From Mucilaginibacter sp. (GTDB lineage: Bacteria; Bacteroidota; Bacteroidia; Sphingobacteriales; Sphingobacteriaceae): DNA of 64,000 nt. Both the position numbers and the translations under genes were made by a program. How positions within the stretch are numbered: position 1 is the first letter of the stretch; every line of letters starts with the position of its first letter. Positions 7,748 to 15,515 of the stretch are shown here, one piece after another. The notes beneath the pieces were generated by a model that saw only the letters and a program-made list of their open reading frames with translations, searched no databases and was not told the DNA's origin. The stretch is taken from assembly GCF_025362475.1 (NCBI RefSeq), contig NZ_JANYGH010000002.1, forward strand, positions 62,001 through 126,000, written 5' to 3'.

Positions 7748-9982
7748 ATGTTAGTACAAAAATCACAAACGCTTATCTTCCCGGTTACCGGCATGACCTG
7801 TGCTTCCTGCGCATCAAGCGTGGAAACTATGCTTGGTGCACAAAGCGGTGTTGATAAGGCAGAAGTTAATTACGCAACACAATCTGTCAAAGTTTCCTTT
7901 CATCCGGATATAGTACAGCCCCTAAAGCTGAGGCAATCTGTTCAGTCAATAGGTTATGATATTATTATCGACACAACAAACGGAAAGCAGAAACAGGAAG
8001 AAGCACAGCAAGTATATTATAAAGCACTTAAAAGAAACATTACCTGGGCTACTATCTTAACCATTCCCGTGGTTTTAATAGGGATGGTTTTCATGGATAT
8101 GGCCTACGCAAATTATATCATGATGCTGCTTTCGGCCCCGGTGCTGTTTATTGCAGGTAAAAATTTCTTTATTGGTGCGTGGAAACAGGCCAGGCATGGC
8201 CGGGCCAACATGGATACCCTTGTGGCCATGAGCACCGGGATAGCTTTTTTGTTTAGTGTTTTTAATACAGTAAATCCGGGGTTCTGGCACCGGCAGGGTT
8301 TGCACCCGCATGTTTACTTTGAAGCGGCATCGGTGGTTATTGTTTTTATTATGCTCGGCAAATTACTGGAAGAGCGGGCAAAATCCAATACATCTTCGGC
8401 TATTAAAAAACTGATCGGGTTGCAACCCAATTTGGTTTACCTGGTTACTGCCGATGGTGAAAAGGAAATTGCTATTGCTGATGTGCAAATAGGCGATCAA
8501 TTGCTTGTACACCCGGGAGAAAAGATAGCTGTTGACGGCGAGGTTTATGATGGCAGATCCTACGTGGATGAAAGCATGATTAGCGGCGAGCCCGTAGCCA
8601 TTGAAAAAAAGCAGGGAGATAAGGTTTTTGCAGGCACGCTTAACCAAAAAGGCAGTTTTAGGTTTAAAGCCGAGAAAATAGGGAGTGATACCCTACTGGC
8701 CCATATTATTAAACTGGTGCAGGAGGCACAAGGCTCCAAAGCGCCGGTGCAAAAACTGGTAGATAAAATTGCAGGCATCTTTGTGCCGGTAGTAATGCTT
8801 ATTGCTTTACTAAGTTTAGGTGCCTGGCTTGTATTTGGCGGCAGCCATGCCTTAACACATGGCTTGTTGGCTATGGTTACAGTACTTGTTATCGCTTGCC
8901 CATGTGCATTGGGCCTGGCTACGCCTACCGCCCTTATGGTGGGCATTGGCAAAGGGGCAGAAAATGGTATCCTGATCAAGGATGCAGAAGCCCTGGAGTT
9001 GGGTTACAAGGTAAATGTTGTAGTACTGGACAAAACAGGAACAATAACAGAAGGAAAACCCGTGGTTACGGATCTCATCTGGGCAAAAAATACCGGGCAG
9101 GATATCAATCAATTACAAGCCTGCTTTTTAGCGATGGAGCGGTTATCTGAACACCCTTTAGCCGACGCCGTTACAAGCTATCTGCAATCAATGGGCACCA
9201 GCTCGGTGAACGTGGATTCTTTTGAAAGCCTTACGGGCCGGGGAGTGAAGGCAGTGCATGATAAAAAGATTTATTACGCGGGCAGCCACAAATTGGTTGA
9301 AGAAAAGGGCATTGCTATACCAGCCGATCTGCAGGAAAATATTAATACCCAATTAAGCCTGGCCCGCACCGTGATTTATTTTGCAGATGCGAAACAGGTA
9401 CTGGCTATAGTAGCGATTACCGATCAAATAAAAAAGAACTCGGCAGAAGCTATTAGTCAGTTAAAAAAACAGGGGATTAAAGTGTTTATGCTAACCGGTG
9501 ACAACGCACAAACCGCGGCCGCTATTGCTAAGGAAGCCGGGATTGATCATTTTAAAGCGGATATTTTACCATCTGATAAGGCGGCGTTCGTAAAACAATT
9601 ACAGGCAGAGGGCGATACGGTAGCAATGATTGGCGATGGTATTAACGATAGTGAGGCATTGGCACAGGCCGATGTTTCTATTGCGATGGGCCAGGGATCG
9701 GATATCGCGATTGATGTAGCCAGGATAACCCTGGTATCTTCTGATTTGCAGCAGGTGCCTAAAGCGTTAAGGCTTTCGCAGCTAACGGTTCGCACTATTC
9801 GTCAAAACCTGTTTTGGGCCTTTATATATAATTTGATAGGTATACCCATTGCGGCAGGTATTTTATATCCTATCAATGGATTTTTGTTAAACCCGATGAT
9901 TGCTGGGGCGGCTATGGCGCTAAGTTCCGTTTCGGTAGTGAGTAACAGCCTGCGCTTAAAAATTTCAAAACTTAATCTTTAA
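7748..9982 (+). CDS. copA: copper-exporting P1B-type ATPase
   Basis: This 744-residue pump has one N-terminal heavy-metal domain with Gly-Met-Thr-Cys-Ala-Ser-Cys (residues 14-20). Its transmembrane metal site is Ala-Cys-Pro-Cys-Ala-Leu. The phosphorylation motif is Asp-Lys-Thr-Gly-Thr, the nucleotide-binding His-Pro lies in Ser-Glu-His-Pro, and Gly-Asp-Gly-Ile-Asn-Asp is the hinge. The last membrane helix has the Met-x-x-Ser...Asn-Ser pattern of Cu(I) exporters. It would expel Cu(I) from the cytoplasm. It leads an operon with a CopZ-like chaperone 15 bp downstream. The substrate call is firm at subfamily level. Confidence 0.93.
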   Translation: MLVQKSQTLIFPVTGMTCASCASSVETMLGAQSGVDKAEVNYATQSVKVSFHPDIVQPLKLRQSVQSIGYDIIIDTTNGKQKQEEAQQVYYKALKRNITWATILTIPVVLIGMVFMDMAYANYIMMLLSAPVLFIAGKNFFIGAWKQARHGRANMDTLVAMSTGIAFLFSVFNTVNPGFWHRQGLHPHVYFEAASVVIVFIMLGKLLEERAKSNTSSAIKKLIGLQPNLVYLVTADGEKEIAIADVQIGDQLLVHPGEKIAVDGEVYDGRSYVDESMISGEPVAIEKKQGDKVFAGTLNQKGSFRFKAEKIGSDTLLAHIIKLVQEAQGSKAPVQKLVDKIAGIFVPVVMLIALLSLGAWLVFGGSHALTHGLLAMVTVLVIACPCALGLATPTALMVGIGKGAENGILIKDAEALELGYKVNVVVLDKTGTITEGKPVVTDLIWAKNTGQDINQLQACFLAMERLSEHPLADAVTSYLQSMGTSSVNVDSFESLTGRGVKAVHDKKIYYAGSHKLVEEKGIAIPADLQENINTQLSLARTVIYFADAKQVLAIVAITDQIKKNSAEAISQLKKQGIKVFMLTGDNAQTAAAIAKEAGIDHFKADILPSDKAAFVKQLQAEGDTVAMIGDGINDSEALAQADVSIAMGQGSDIAIDVARITLVSSDLQQVPKALRLSQLTVRTIRQNLFWAFIYNLIGIPIAAGILYPINGFLLNPMIAGAAMALSSVSVVSNSLRLKISKLNL

Positions 9983-9997
9983 AACACATATATAAAC

Positions 9998-10210
9998 ATG
10001 GAAACTTTAAAATTCAAAACCAACATCAATTGCAGTGGCTGTGTAGCAACAGTTACGCCTTCATTAAACAGCTTAAAGGGCATTGATAAATGGAACGTAG
10101 ATACAACAAACCCTAATAAGATCCTTACCGTTGAAGCTGGGGAAGAACTATCATCCGACGGAATCATCAGCGCCCTAAAACAAAAGGGCTTTAATGCCGA
10201 AAGGGTTTAA
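9998..10210 (+). CDS. copZ: CopZ-like heavy-metal-associated chaperone
   Basis: A 70-residue ferredoxin-like HMA protein. Its metal loop is Asn-Cys-Ser-Gly-Cys (residues 9-13), an MxCxxC-like site with Asn at the Met position. Such proteins carry Cu(I) to the ATPase. It follows the P1B ATPase gene by 15 bp and precedes a terminator hairpin, so the two form a bicistronic unit. Confidence 0.85.
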   Translation: METLKFKTNINCSGCVATVTPSLNSLKGIDKWNVDTTNPNKILTVEAGEELSSDGIISALKQKGFNAERV

Positions 10211-10222
10211 ACCATACATAGC

Positions 10223-10248
10223 CAATAGCCCAATAACCCGGGCTATTG
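10223..10248 (+). terminator. terminator after the copA-copZ unit
   Basis: CAATAGCCC (10223-10231) pairs perfectly with GGGCTATTG (10240-10248) across an 8-nt loop, followed by ACTTTT. It ends the ATPase-chaperone transcript. Confidence 0.75.
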
Positions 10249-10301
10249 ACTTTTAAAATAAATTCGGCACGATGTGGTGGTTAAAAAAAAGCGATTTCCC
10301 T

Positions 10302-10323
10302 GCCAATAACGCGAGCTATTGGC
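10302..10323 (+). terminator. second hairpin resembling the preceding terminator
   Basis: GCCAATA (10302-10308) pairs with TATTGGC (10317-10323), followed by TTTTAG. Stem ends and loop resemble the hairpin at 10223-10248, as if one were an imperfect copy of the other. It may be a second terminator or a cis-regulatory stem ahead of the gene at 10417. Confidence 0.45.
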
Positions 10324-10416
10324 TTTTAGCCATATGAACTGTTTTACGTAATTTTATAATTTAATTACGGGGTTTTATAAAAAGCATGTTTTATTAAAAG
10401 GTAACTTTGTTATTAA

Positions 10417-10815
10417 ATGAAAAGGGCGGCAATCATCGGCATGGGGGCATTTTACCTGTTACTTACAACAGGGATGTTTGTTTGTATCGTTCATTGTGCC
10501 GCTGCTAACCTGTTTAAAAAGCCAGCCATGTCAATGGCTAATGCCGGCGCTGACAAAGAGAACAAAAAACATTGCGCGGATGGTAAGGATTGCGGATGCT
10601 GTAAAAAGCACGGTGAATATACCATCAAAGAAAATATTAAACCGGCACTTGATTACCAATTTTCACCAGTAGCTGTTTTAGCTAATTATACAATAACCCC
10701 TGGTTATTTATTGCGAAAAGCAATAGGCAACGACTTTGCCTGGACAGAGCGTAAGGCACCGCCCGGAAAATCCGGTAAAGAAATCTCTATTCAATTTTGT
10801 TCCCTACAGATCTGA
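10417..10815 (+). CDS. small exported Cys/His-rich protein (HYC_CC_PP-like)
   Basis: A 132-residue protein with a hydrophobic N-terminal segment (residues 4-27) containing Cys-Ile-Val-His-Cys. A Lys-rich linker holds Cys-Ala-Asp, Asp-Cys-Gly-Cys-Cys-Lys and His. The tail has Ala-Pro-Pro-Gly followed by Ile-Gln-Phe-Cys. This order (His/Cys, Cys-Cys, Pro-Pro, terminal Cys) matches the Bacteroidota HYC_CC_PP family usually found next to copper genes. It probably binds Cu in the periplasm; the role is inferred from context and Cys pattern. Confidence 0.6.
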   Translation: MKRAAIIGMGAFYLLLTTGMFVCIVHCAAANLFKKPAMSMANAGADKENKKHCADGKDCGCCKKHGEYTIKENIKPALDYQFSPVAVLANYTITPGYLLRKAIGNDFAWTERKAPPGKSGKEISIQFCSLQI

Positions 10816-10887
10816 TCAGGCTTAACCGCGTCTTTTGCGGATTGGACACTTATTGTCTTTTTATTTAAACAGCTTGAAAAGAAATAC

Positions 10888-11451
10888 ATGATATTACATA
10901 TTAAAAATATGGTTTGCGATCGTTGCATTATGGTCGTAAAACAACAACTCCAAAATTTAACGCTTGAGGTGGAGGATGTTAACCTGGGTGTGGCAGTTGT
11001 AAACCCAGAACCCGATGAAAGCCAGATGGTTGAAATAGCATCGGCCTTAAAGTTACTTGGCTTTGAGCTGATTGATAGTGAAAAAGATAAGCTGATTGAA
11101 CATATAAAAAATATCATCATCCAGGAAGTACATTATTCAGATCTTGCTGCAAATAATTTCAATTTTTCGAGTTTACTTGCGGCTAAATTAAATAAGGATT
11201 ATGCTTATCTGAGCCGCCTGTTTTCTGAACATGAAGACACAACCATTGAAAAATATATTATTCAGCAAAAAGTGGAAAAGGTAAAGGAACTGCTGCAATA
11301 TGGTGAGTTAAATTTAAACGAAATTGCCTTTCAAATGGGCTATAGCAGCAGCGCGCATTTATCGGCACAGTTTAAGAGTATAACCGGTATAACGCCCAGC
11401 CAGTTCAAAGCTACAGAAACCAAGGGGCGCAAACCTATCGATAAACTATAA
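10888..11451 (+). CDS. AraC-type regulator with N-terminal metal-binding domain
   Basis: A 187-residue fusion. Residues 1-70 form an HMA-like beta-alpha-beta fold with Asn-Met-Val-Cys-Asp-Arg-Cys as a CxxC metal loop. Residues about 75-185 form an AraC/XylS double helix-turn-helix, ending in the Gly-Ile-Thr-Pro-Ser-Gln-Phe signature. Direct binding of Cu(I) by the N-terminus would make it a one-component copper sensor controlling the neighbouring genes. It lies between copper genes and 25 bp before the DUF3347 gene. Domain calls are strong; metal identity is inferred. Confidence 0.8.
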   Translation: MILHIKNMVCDRCIMVVKQQLQNLTLEVEDVNLGVAVVNPEPDESQMVEIASALKLLGFELIDSEKDKLIEHIKNIIIQEVHYSDLAANNFNFSSLLAAKLNKDYAYLSRLFSEHEDTTIEKYIIQQKVEKVKELLQYGELNLNEIAFQMGYSSSAHLSAQFKSITGITPSQFKATETKGRKPIDKL

Positions 11452-11476
11452 AATCAAATTCATAAAACTATACATC

Positions 11477-11992
11477 ATGAAATCACTAAAAAAATTGTTA
11501 TTAGCTTTTACTTTATTAATAGCTTGTACACAGATCAAGGCCCAGGAATCAACCACAGCAGGCGCTATAAATAATGTGGTTACCGCTTACCTGGGTGTTA
11601 AAAATGCGCTTATAGCCGATAACAGTGCGGTTACTGAAAGCAAAGCCAAAGATTTGCTGGCCTCTATCAGCGCTGTACCGATGAATAAATTAACTCCCGA
11701 TCAGCATAAATTATGGATGACCTATATGGAAAAGCTGCAGTTTGACAGCAGGCACATTAGCGAAAGCCCGGTTTTGGATCATCAGCGCGAACATTTTACC
11801 AGCTTGTCCAAAAATATGTACGAGGTGGTTAAAGGCTTAAAATTAAACAGCACGGTGATTTATGAGCAATATTGCCCTATGAAAAAAGCCACCTGGTTAA
11901 GCGAAACTGCCGCTATTAAAAATCCTTACTATGGTAAGCAAATGCTTACCTGCGGAAAAACTACGGAAATGTTGACTCCGGTAACCAAATAA
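11477..11992 (+). CDS. periplasmic DUF3347 protein
   Basis: A 171-residue protein with a signal peptide (residues 1-22, ending Lys-Ala-Gln). A helical body and the DUF3347 C-terminal signature follow: Cys-Pro-Met-Lys near 133, Trp-Leu-Ser, and Asn-Pro-Tyr-Tyr-Gly-Lys-Gln-Met-Leu-Thr-Cys-Gly. The paired Cys and Met residues suggest copper binding. Members are commonly found beside multicopper oxidases and CusB-like adaptors, as here (43 bp before the oxidase gene). Confidence 0.8.
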   Translation: MKSLKKLLLAFTLLIACTQIKAQESTTAGAINNVVTAYLGVKNALIADNSAVTESKAKDLLASISAVPMNKLTPDQHKLWMTYMEKLQFDSRHISESPVLDHQREHFTSLSKNMYEVVKGLKLNSTVIYEQYCPMKKATWLSETAAIKNPYYGKQMLTCGKTTEMLTPVTK

Positions 11993-12035
11993 TTTAATCA
12001 AAAGCTGCTGGCGAGTTTCCGGCAGCTCACATATT

Positions 12036-14297
12036 ATGAAAATATTTATTTTATTTATACTGAACCTTTTAGGGTCGGTTGGTTTGGCCTATGCGCAACA
12101 TGGCGGTATGAAAATGAATGATGGCGAAAAACATCAGCCATTTTACACCAAAATTGGTAAGCGCGAAATTTACCATTTATACATTGGCGATACCACGGTG
12201 AGCTTCACGGGCAAATTAAAACCCGCGATGGCTATAAACGGAAGCATACCCGCGCCGGCATTGGAATTTACCGAGGGGGATACCGCCGAGATCTATGTAC
12301 ATAATGGAATGATGATGGAAACATCCGTCCACTGGCATGGGCTGATACTGCCCAACCGGTATGATGGAGTTTCATACCTTACAACGGCGCCAATTAAGGC
12401 TGGCGAAACCCATTTTTATAAATTTCCGCTGGTGCAGCATGGTACTTACTGGTACCATTCCCATACCATGACCCAACAGCAAAGCGGAATGTACGGCGCA
12501 TTTATTATTCATCCAAAAGAAGAAGTTGCACAAAAGGAATACACGCTGTTGCTGAGTGATTGGGTTGATGAAAACCCCGACCAGGTGGAGCGATCACTAC
12601 ATAATCAAACCGATTGGTATGCCATCCGCAAAGGCAGCACCCAAAACTATGCGGAGGCTATTAGTGAAGGTCATTTCAAAACCAAACTAACCAACGAGTG
12701 GAAAAGAATGGTTGCCATGGATGTAAGTGATGTTTATTACGATCGCTTTTTTAGCAATGGCAAAGTGGCAAACCATGCCGCGCAGTTTAAAAAAGGCGAC
12801 CAGGTAAAACTGCACGTCATCAATGGCGGCTCATCTACCTATTTCTGGCTCAAGTATGCGGGCGGTAAAATTACAGTTGTGGCCAATGACGGCGAAGACG
12901 TACAGCCCGTGCAGGTAGACCGGCTGATTATAGCGGTAGCCGAAACCTATGATGTAGTTGTTACCATACCTAAAGATGGTAGTTATGAGTTTTTAGCTAC
13001 CGCCGAGGACAGAACCAGGTCGACCTCGTTATGGTTGGGCAGCGGGGCCGAAGTAAAAGCAAAGCCTTTGCCCCGGTTAAAGTACTTTGAGGGGATGAAG
13101 ATGATGAACGGTATGATGGGTGTGGATGGTAACATGAAAAAGATGGACGGTATGGAAATGACCAACCAGGTTATGGACATGAACACCGTAATGTACCCGG
13201 AAATTACGGGCGATGACGCCATGAAACAAGATACGGCGACTGCAGGCAAAAAAATGGCGGATATGCCGGGTATGGAAATGGGTAATGCCGACCTGGTAAC
13301 ATTAAACTATGGCATGTTAAAAGCCGTTAAGCCTACCAATTTACCGGCGGGGCCTGTTAAATTATTGCACTTTAACCTTACCGGTAATATGAACCGTTAT
13401 GTATGGACTATCAATAACAAAACGGTTTCAGAGGCGGATAAGATCCTGATAAAGAAGGGCGAGAATGTGAGGATCATTCTTTATAACAATACCATGATGC
13501 GGCACCCTATGCATTTGCATGGGCACTATTTTAGGGTGTTAAACGGGCAGGGAGATTATTCGCCCCTAAAAAACACGCTTGATATTATGCCTATGGAAAC
13601 GGATACCATTGAATTTGCGGCAACCGAAAGCGGCGATTGGTTTTTCCATTGCCATATACTGTACCACATGATGAGTGGCATGGGCCGGATATTCAGCTAT
13701 GAAAACTCGCCGGTTAATCCGGAGGTGCCTAACCCTGCTGAGTCAATAAAAAAGGTGTATGCCGATGACCGCCGCTTTTATGCGATGGCCAAAATAGGGC
13801 TGGAAAGCAATGGCAGCGATGGGAATCTAAGTTTAGCAAACACCCGCTGGAAACTATCAACCATGTGGCACTTAGGCATCAATAACACTAAAGGCTATGA
13901 AAGCGAAACCATGGTTGGGCGCTACTTTGGGCAGATGCAATGGCTGTACGGCTATGCGGGTTTTGATTATCATTATAAAAAAACCACCGAGCAGGAAACA
14001 AATCTTTTTGGGCAGGCGAGTAATAAAAATAACCGCAAAACAGTAGTTGCCGGTTTGGCTTATACATTGCCAATGCTTTTTATTGCCGATATGAGGGTAG
14101 ATGGAAATGGTAAACTGCGGTTCCAGCTGGGTCGGGAAGATATTCCTGTAACCAGCAGGTTGCGGCTAACGCTGATGGGAAATACCGACAAGGAATATGC
14201 GGCGGGTCTACGATATATCATTACCAAATATTTTTCTGTATCAAGCCATTATGATAGCGATATGGGTTTGGGCGGCGGTTTAACGCTCACTTATTGA
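12036..14297 (+). CDS. CopA-family multicopper oxidase fused to a CopB-like outer-membrane barrel
   Basis: This 753-residue protein has a signal peptide (residues 1-20). Residues about 40-560 are a three-domain multicopper oxidase with all four copper motifs: His-Trp-His-Gly, Trp-Tyr-His-Ser-His, His-Pro-Met-His-Leu-His-Gly-His and His-Cys-His-Ile-Leu-Tyr-His-Met. A Met-rich insert (about 350-430) has repeated Met-Asp-Gly-Met and Met-Pro-Gly-Met-Glu-Met units. Residues about 585-753 resemble CopB, with alternating aromatic beta-strands and a terminal strand ending in Tyr. The fusion would tether Cu(I) oxidation to the outer membrane. The oxidase call is certain; the barrel part is a pattern-based inference. 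Confidence 0.88.
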   Translation: MKIFILFILNLLGSVGLAYAQHGGMKMNDGEKHQPFYTKIGKREIYHLYIGDTTVSFTGKLKPAMAINGSIPAPALEFTEGDTAEIYVHNGMMMETSVHWHGLILPNRYDGVSYLTTAPIKAGETHFYKFPLVQHGTYWYHSHTMTQQQSGMYGAFIIHPKEEVAQKEYTLLLSDWVDENPDQVERSLHNQTDWYAIRKGSTQNYAEAISEGHFKTKLTNEWKRMVAMDVSDVYYDRFFSNGKVANHAAQFKKGDQVKLHVINGGSSTYFWLKYAGGKITVVANDGEDVQPVQVDRLIIAVAETYDVVVTIPKDGSYEFLATAEDRTRSTSLWLGSGAEVKAKPLPRLKYFEGMKMMNGMMGVDGNMKKMDGMEMTNQVMDMNTVMYPEITGDDAMKQDTATAGKKMADMPGMEMGNADLVTLNYGMLKAVKPTNLPAGPVKLLHFNLTGNMNRYVWTINNKTVSEADKILIKKGENVRIILYNNTMMRHPMHLHGHYFRVLNGQGDYSPLKNTLDIMPMETDTIEFAATESGDWFFHCHILYHMMSGMGRIFSYENSPVNPEVPNPAESIKKVYADDRRFYAMAKIGLESNGSDGNLSLANTRWKLSTMWHLGINNTKGYESETMVGRYFGQMQWLYGYAGFDYHYKKTTEQETNLFGQASNKNNRKTVVAGLAYTLPMLFIADMRVDGNGKLRFQLGREDIPVTSRLRLTLMGNTDKEYAAGLRYIITKYFSVSSHYDSDMGLGGGLTLTY

Positions 14298-14327
14298 GCT
14301 ATGATCATACCTTGTTTGGAAGATATA

Positions 14328-14473
14328 AAAAGGTAGGGGCCATGTGTGATTTCTTCTTCGGGGAAGGAGGAGGTAGGGGTTAAACCAGGAGTTTAAGCAC
14401 CGTTGCAGATGGTATGTCGACGAAACCCCTCCCTGCCATTGCGCGCATTTCAGCCGCACCCCTCCCGTTGGGA
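14328..14473. repeat. 146-bp direct repeat, copy 1
   Basis: This unit recurs at 14552-14697 with few changes. It begins AAAAGGTAGGG and contains GGGGAAGGAGG...GTAGGGGTT and, further on, AACCCCTCCC, so each copy can also fold on itself. It looks like a dispersed noncoding intergenic repeat of the genome. The short reading frame crossing it is not credible. Confidence 0.75.
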
Positions 14474-14551
14474 GGGAATTAAAAACACGTTAAGAAATCT
14501 TCTGAACGCCTATGATCTACGGCCGGGTATAAACGCGACTATTACTGTAAC

Positions 14552-14697
14552 AAAAGGTAGGGTTATGTGCGATTCCTTCCTCGGGGAAGGAGGGGGTAGG
14601 GGTTAAATCAGGAGTTTAAGCACCGTTGCAGATGGTATGTCGACGAAACCCCTCCCTGCCATTGCCGCGCATTCAGCTGCACCCCTCCCAACGGGAG
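14552..14697. repeat. 146-bp direct repeat, copy 2
   Basis: The second copy of the unit at 14328-14473 starts 224 bp after the first. Shared internal blocks include the segment running from CAGGAGTTTAAGCACCGTTG to the CCCTCCCTGCCATTG block. The remaining sequence between the repeats and the next gene at 14886 shows nothing else I recognise. Confidence 0.75.
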
Positions 14698-14885
14698 ATC
14701 GCAAAAAAAGCCGCTGCGTCGCGCCGTCCGTCGGCTGACGGGTCTGCATTCCACATGCAAAGTAATTAAGTGATGTATCTCAGCCAATCAAATGATTTCT
14801 ATTATTTACCCTATCACTCTCCTCGTATTCTTAGTACCTTAGATCAAAACTATACGTTTTAAAATAAGATACTAAGATCGAATAT

Positions 14886-15509
14886 ATGTGGTGGCAATAC
14901 TTACTGGTTTTTGCGGGTTCTTTTTTGTTTGATGTTGTTCCTATCCCATTTCCACCGGCTTTTACAATTATGATTTTTTTACAGGTGACCTATGGTTTAA
15001 ACACCTGGTTGGTTATTATAATTGGAGTTACCGGCTCCATTATTGGGCGGTACATCCTTACTTTATATATTCCATTACTTGCGGGAAGAATTTTTAAGAA
15101 AGCAAAGAATGAAGATGTACAGTTCCTCGGCGAAAAGATGAAAGAAAAAGGATGGAAAAGCCAGGTGGCCATATTGGCTTATACTTTATTGCCTTTGCCA
15201 ACTACTCCTTTATTCCTGGCCAGTGGTATGGCAAAAATAAACGCAAGGTATATCATCCCCACATTTTTTGTAGGCAAATTTACCAGCGACGCGCTTACCG
15301 TACATTTAGGAAAATATGTATCGGAGAACGCGAAAGGCATAATGGCAGGAGGGTTCTCCTGGAAATCAATTATAAGTTTAATATTGGGATTGCTTTTTAT
15401 CTCTTCTATTTTATTTGTGGAATGGCGGTCGTTAATTCAAAAAAATAAGTTTGTGTTGAATTTTAGAATCTGGAATAGAGCGAAGAAAAAAACAACTCAT
15501 GTAGGGTAA
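14886..15509 (+). CDS. VTT/DedA-like membrane protein
   Basis: A 207-residue polytopic protein with about five hydrophobic segments. The first carries Pro-Ile-Pro-Phe-Pro-Pro, a re-entrant-like Pro-rich turn. Residues 95-115 hold Leu-Pro-Leu-Pro-Thr-Thr-Pro-Leu-Phe-Leu-Ala-Ser-Gly-Met, the typical second half of the VTT (SNARE-associated) fold. DedA relatives move lipids or undecaprenyl phosphate across membranes; this shorter member is not assigned. It converges on the receptor gene with 6 bp between stops. Confidence 0.65.
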   Translation: MWWQYLLVFAGSFLFDVVPIPFPPAFTIMIFLQVTYGLNTWLVIIIGVTGSIIGRYILTLYIPLLAGRIFKKAKNEDVQFLGEKMKEKGWKSQVAILAYTLLPLPTTPLFLASGMAKINARYIIPTFFVGKFTSDALTVHLGKYVSENAKGIMAGGFSWKSIISLILGLLFISSILFVEWRSLIQKNKFVLNFRIWNRAKKKTTHVG

Positions 15510-15515
15510 TTGGGG

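Noticed and set aside
14403..14606. Open frame of 67 codons across the repeat region
   Set aside because: It lies inside the duplicated noncoding repeat, has no protein-like pattern, and its translation is Arg/Pro-rich noise.
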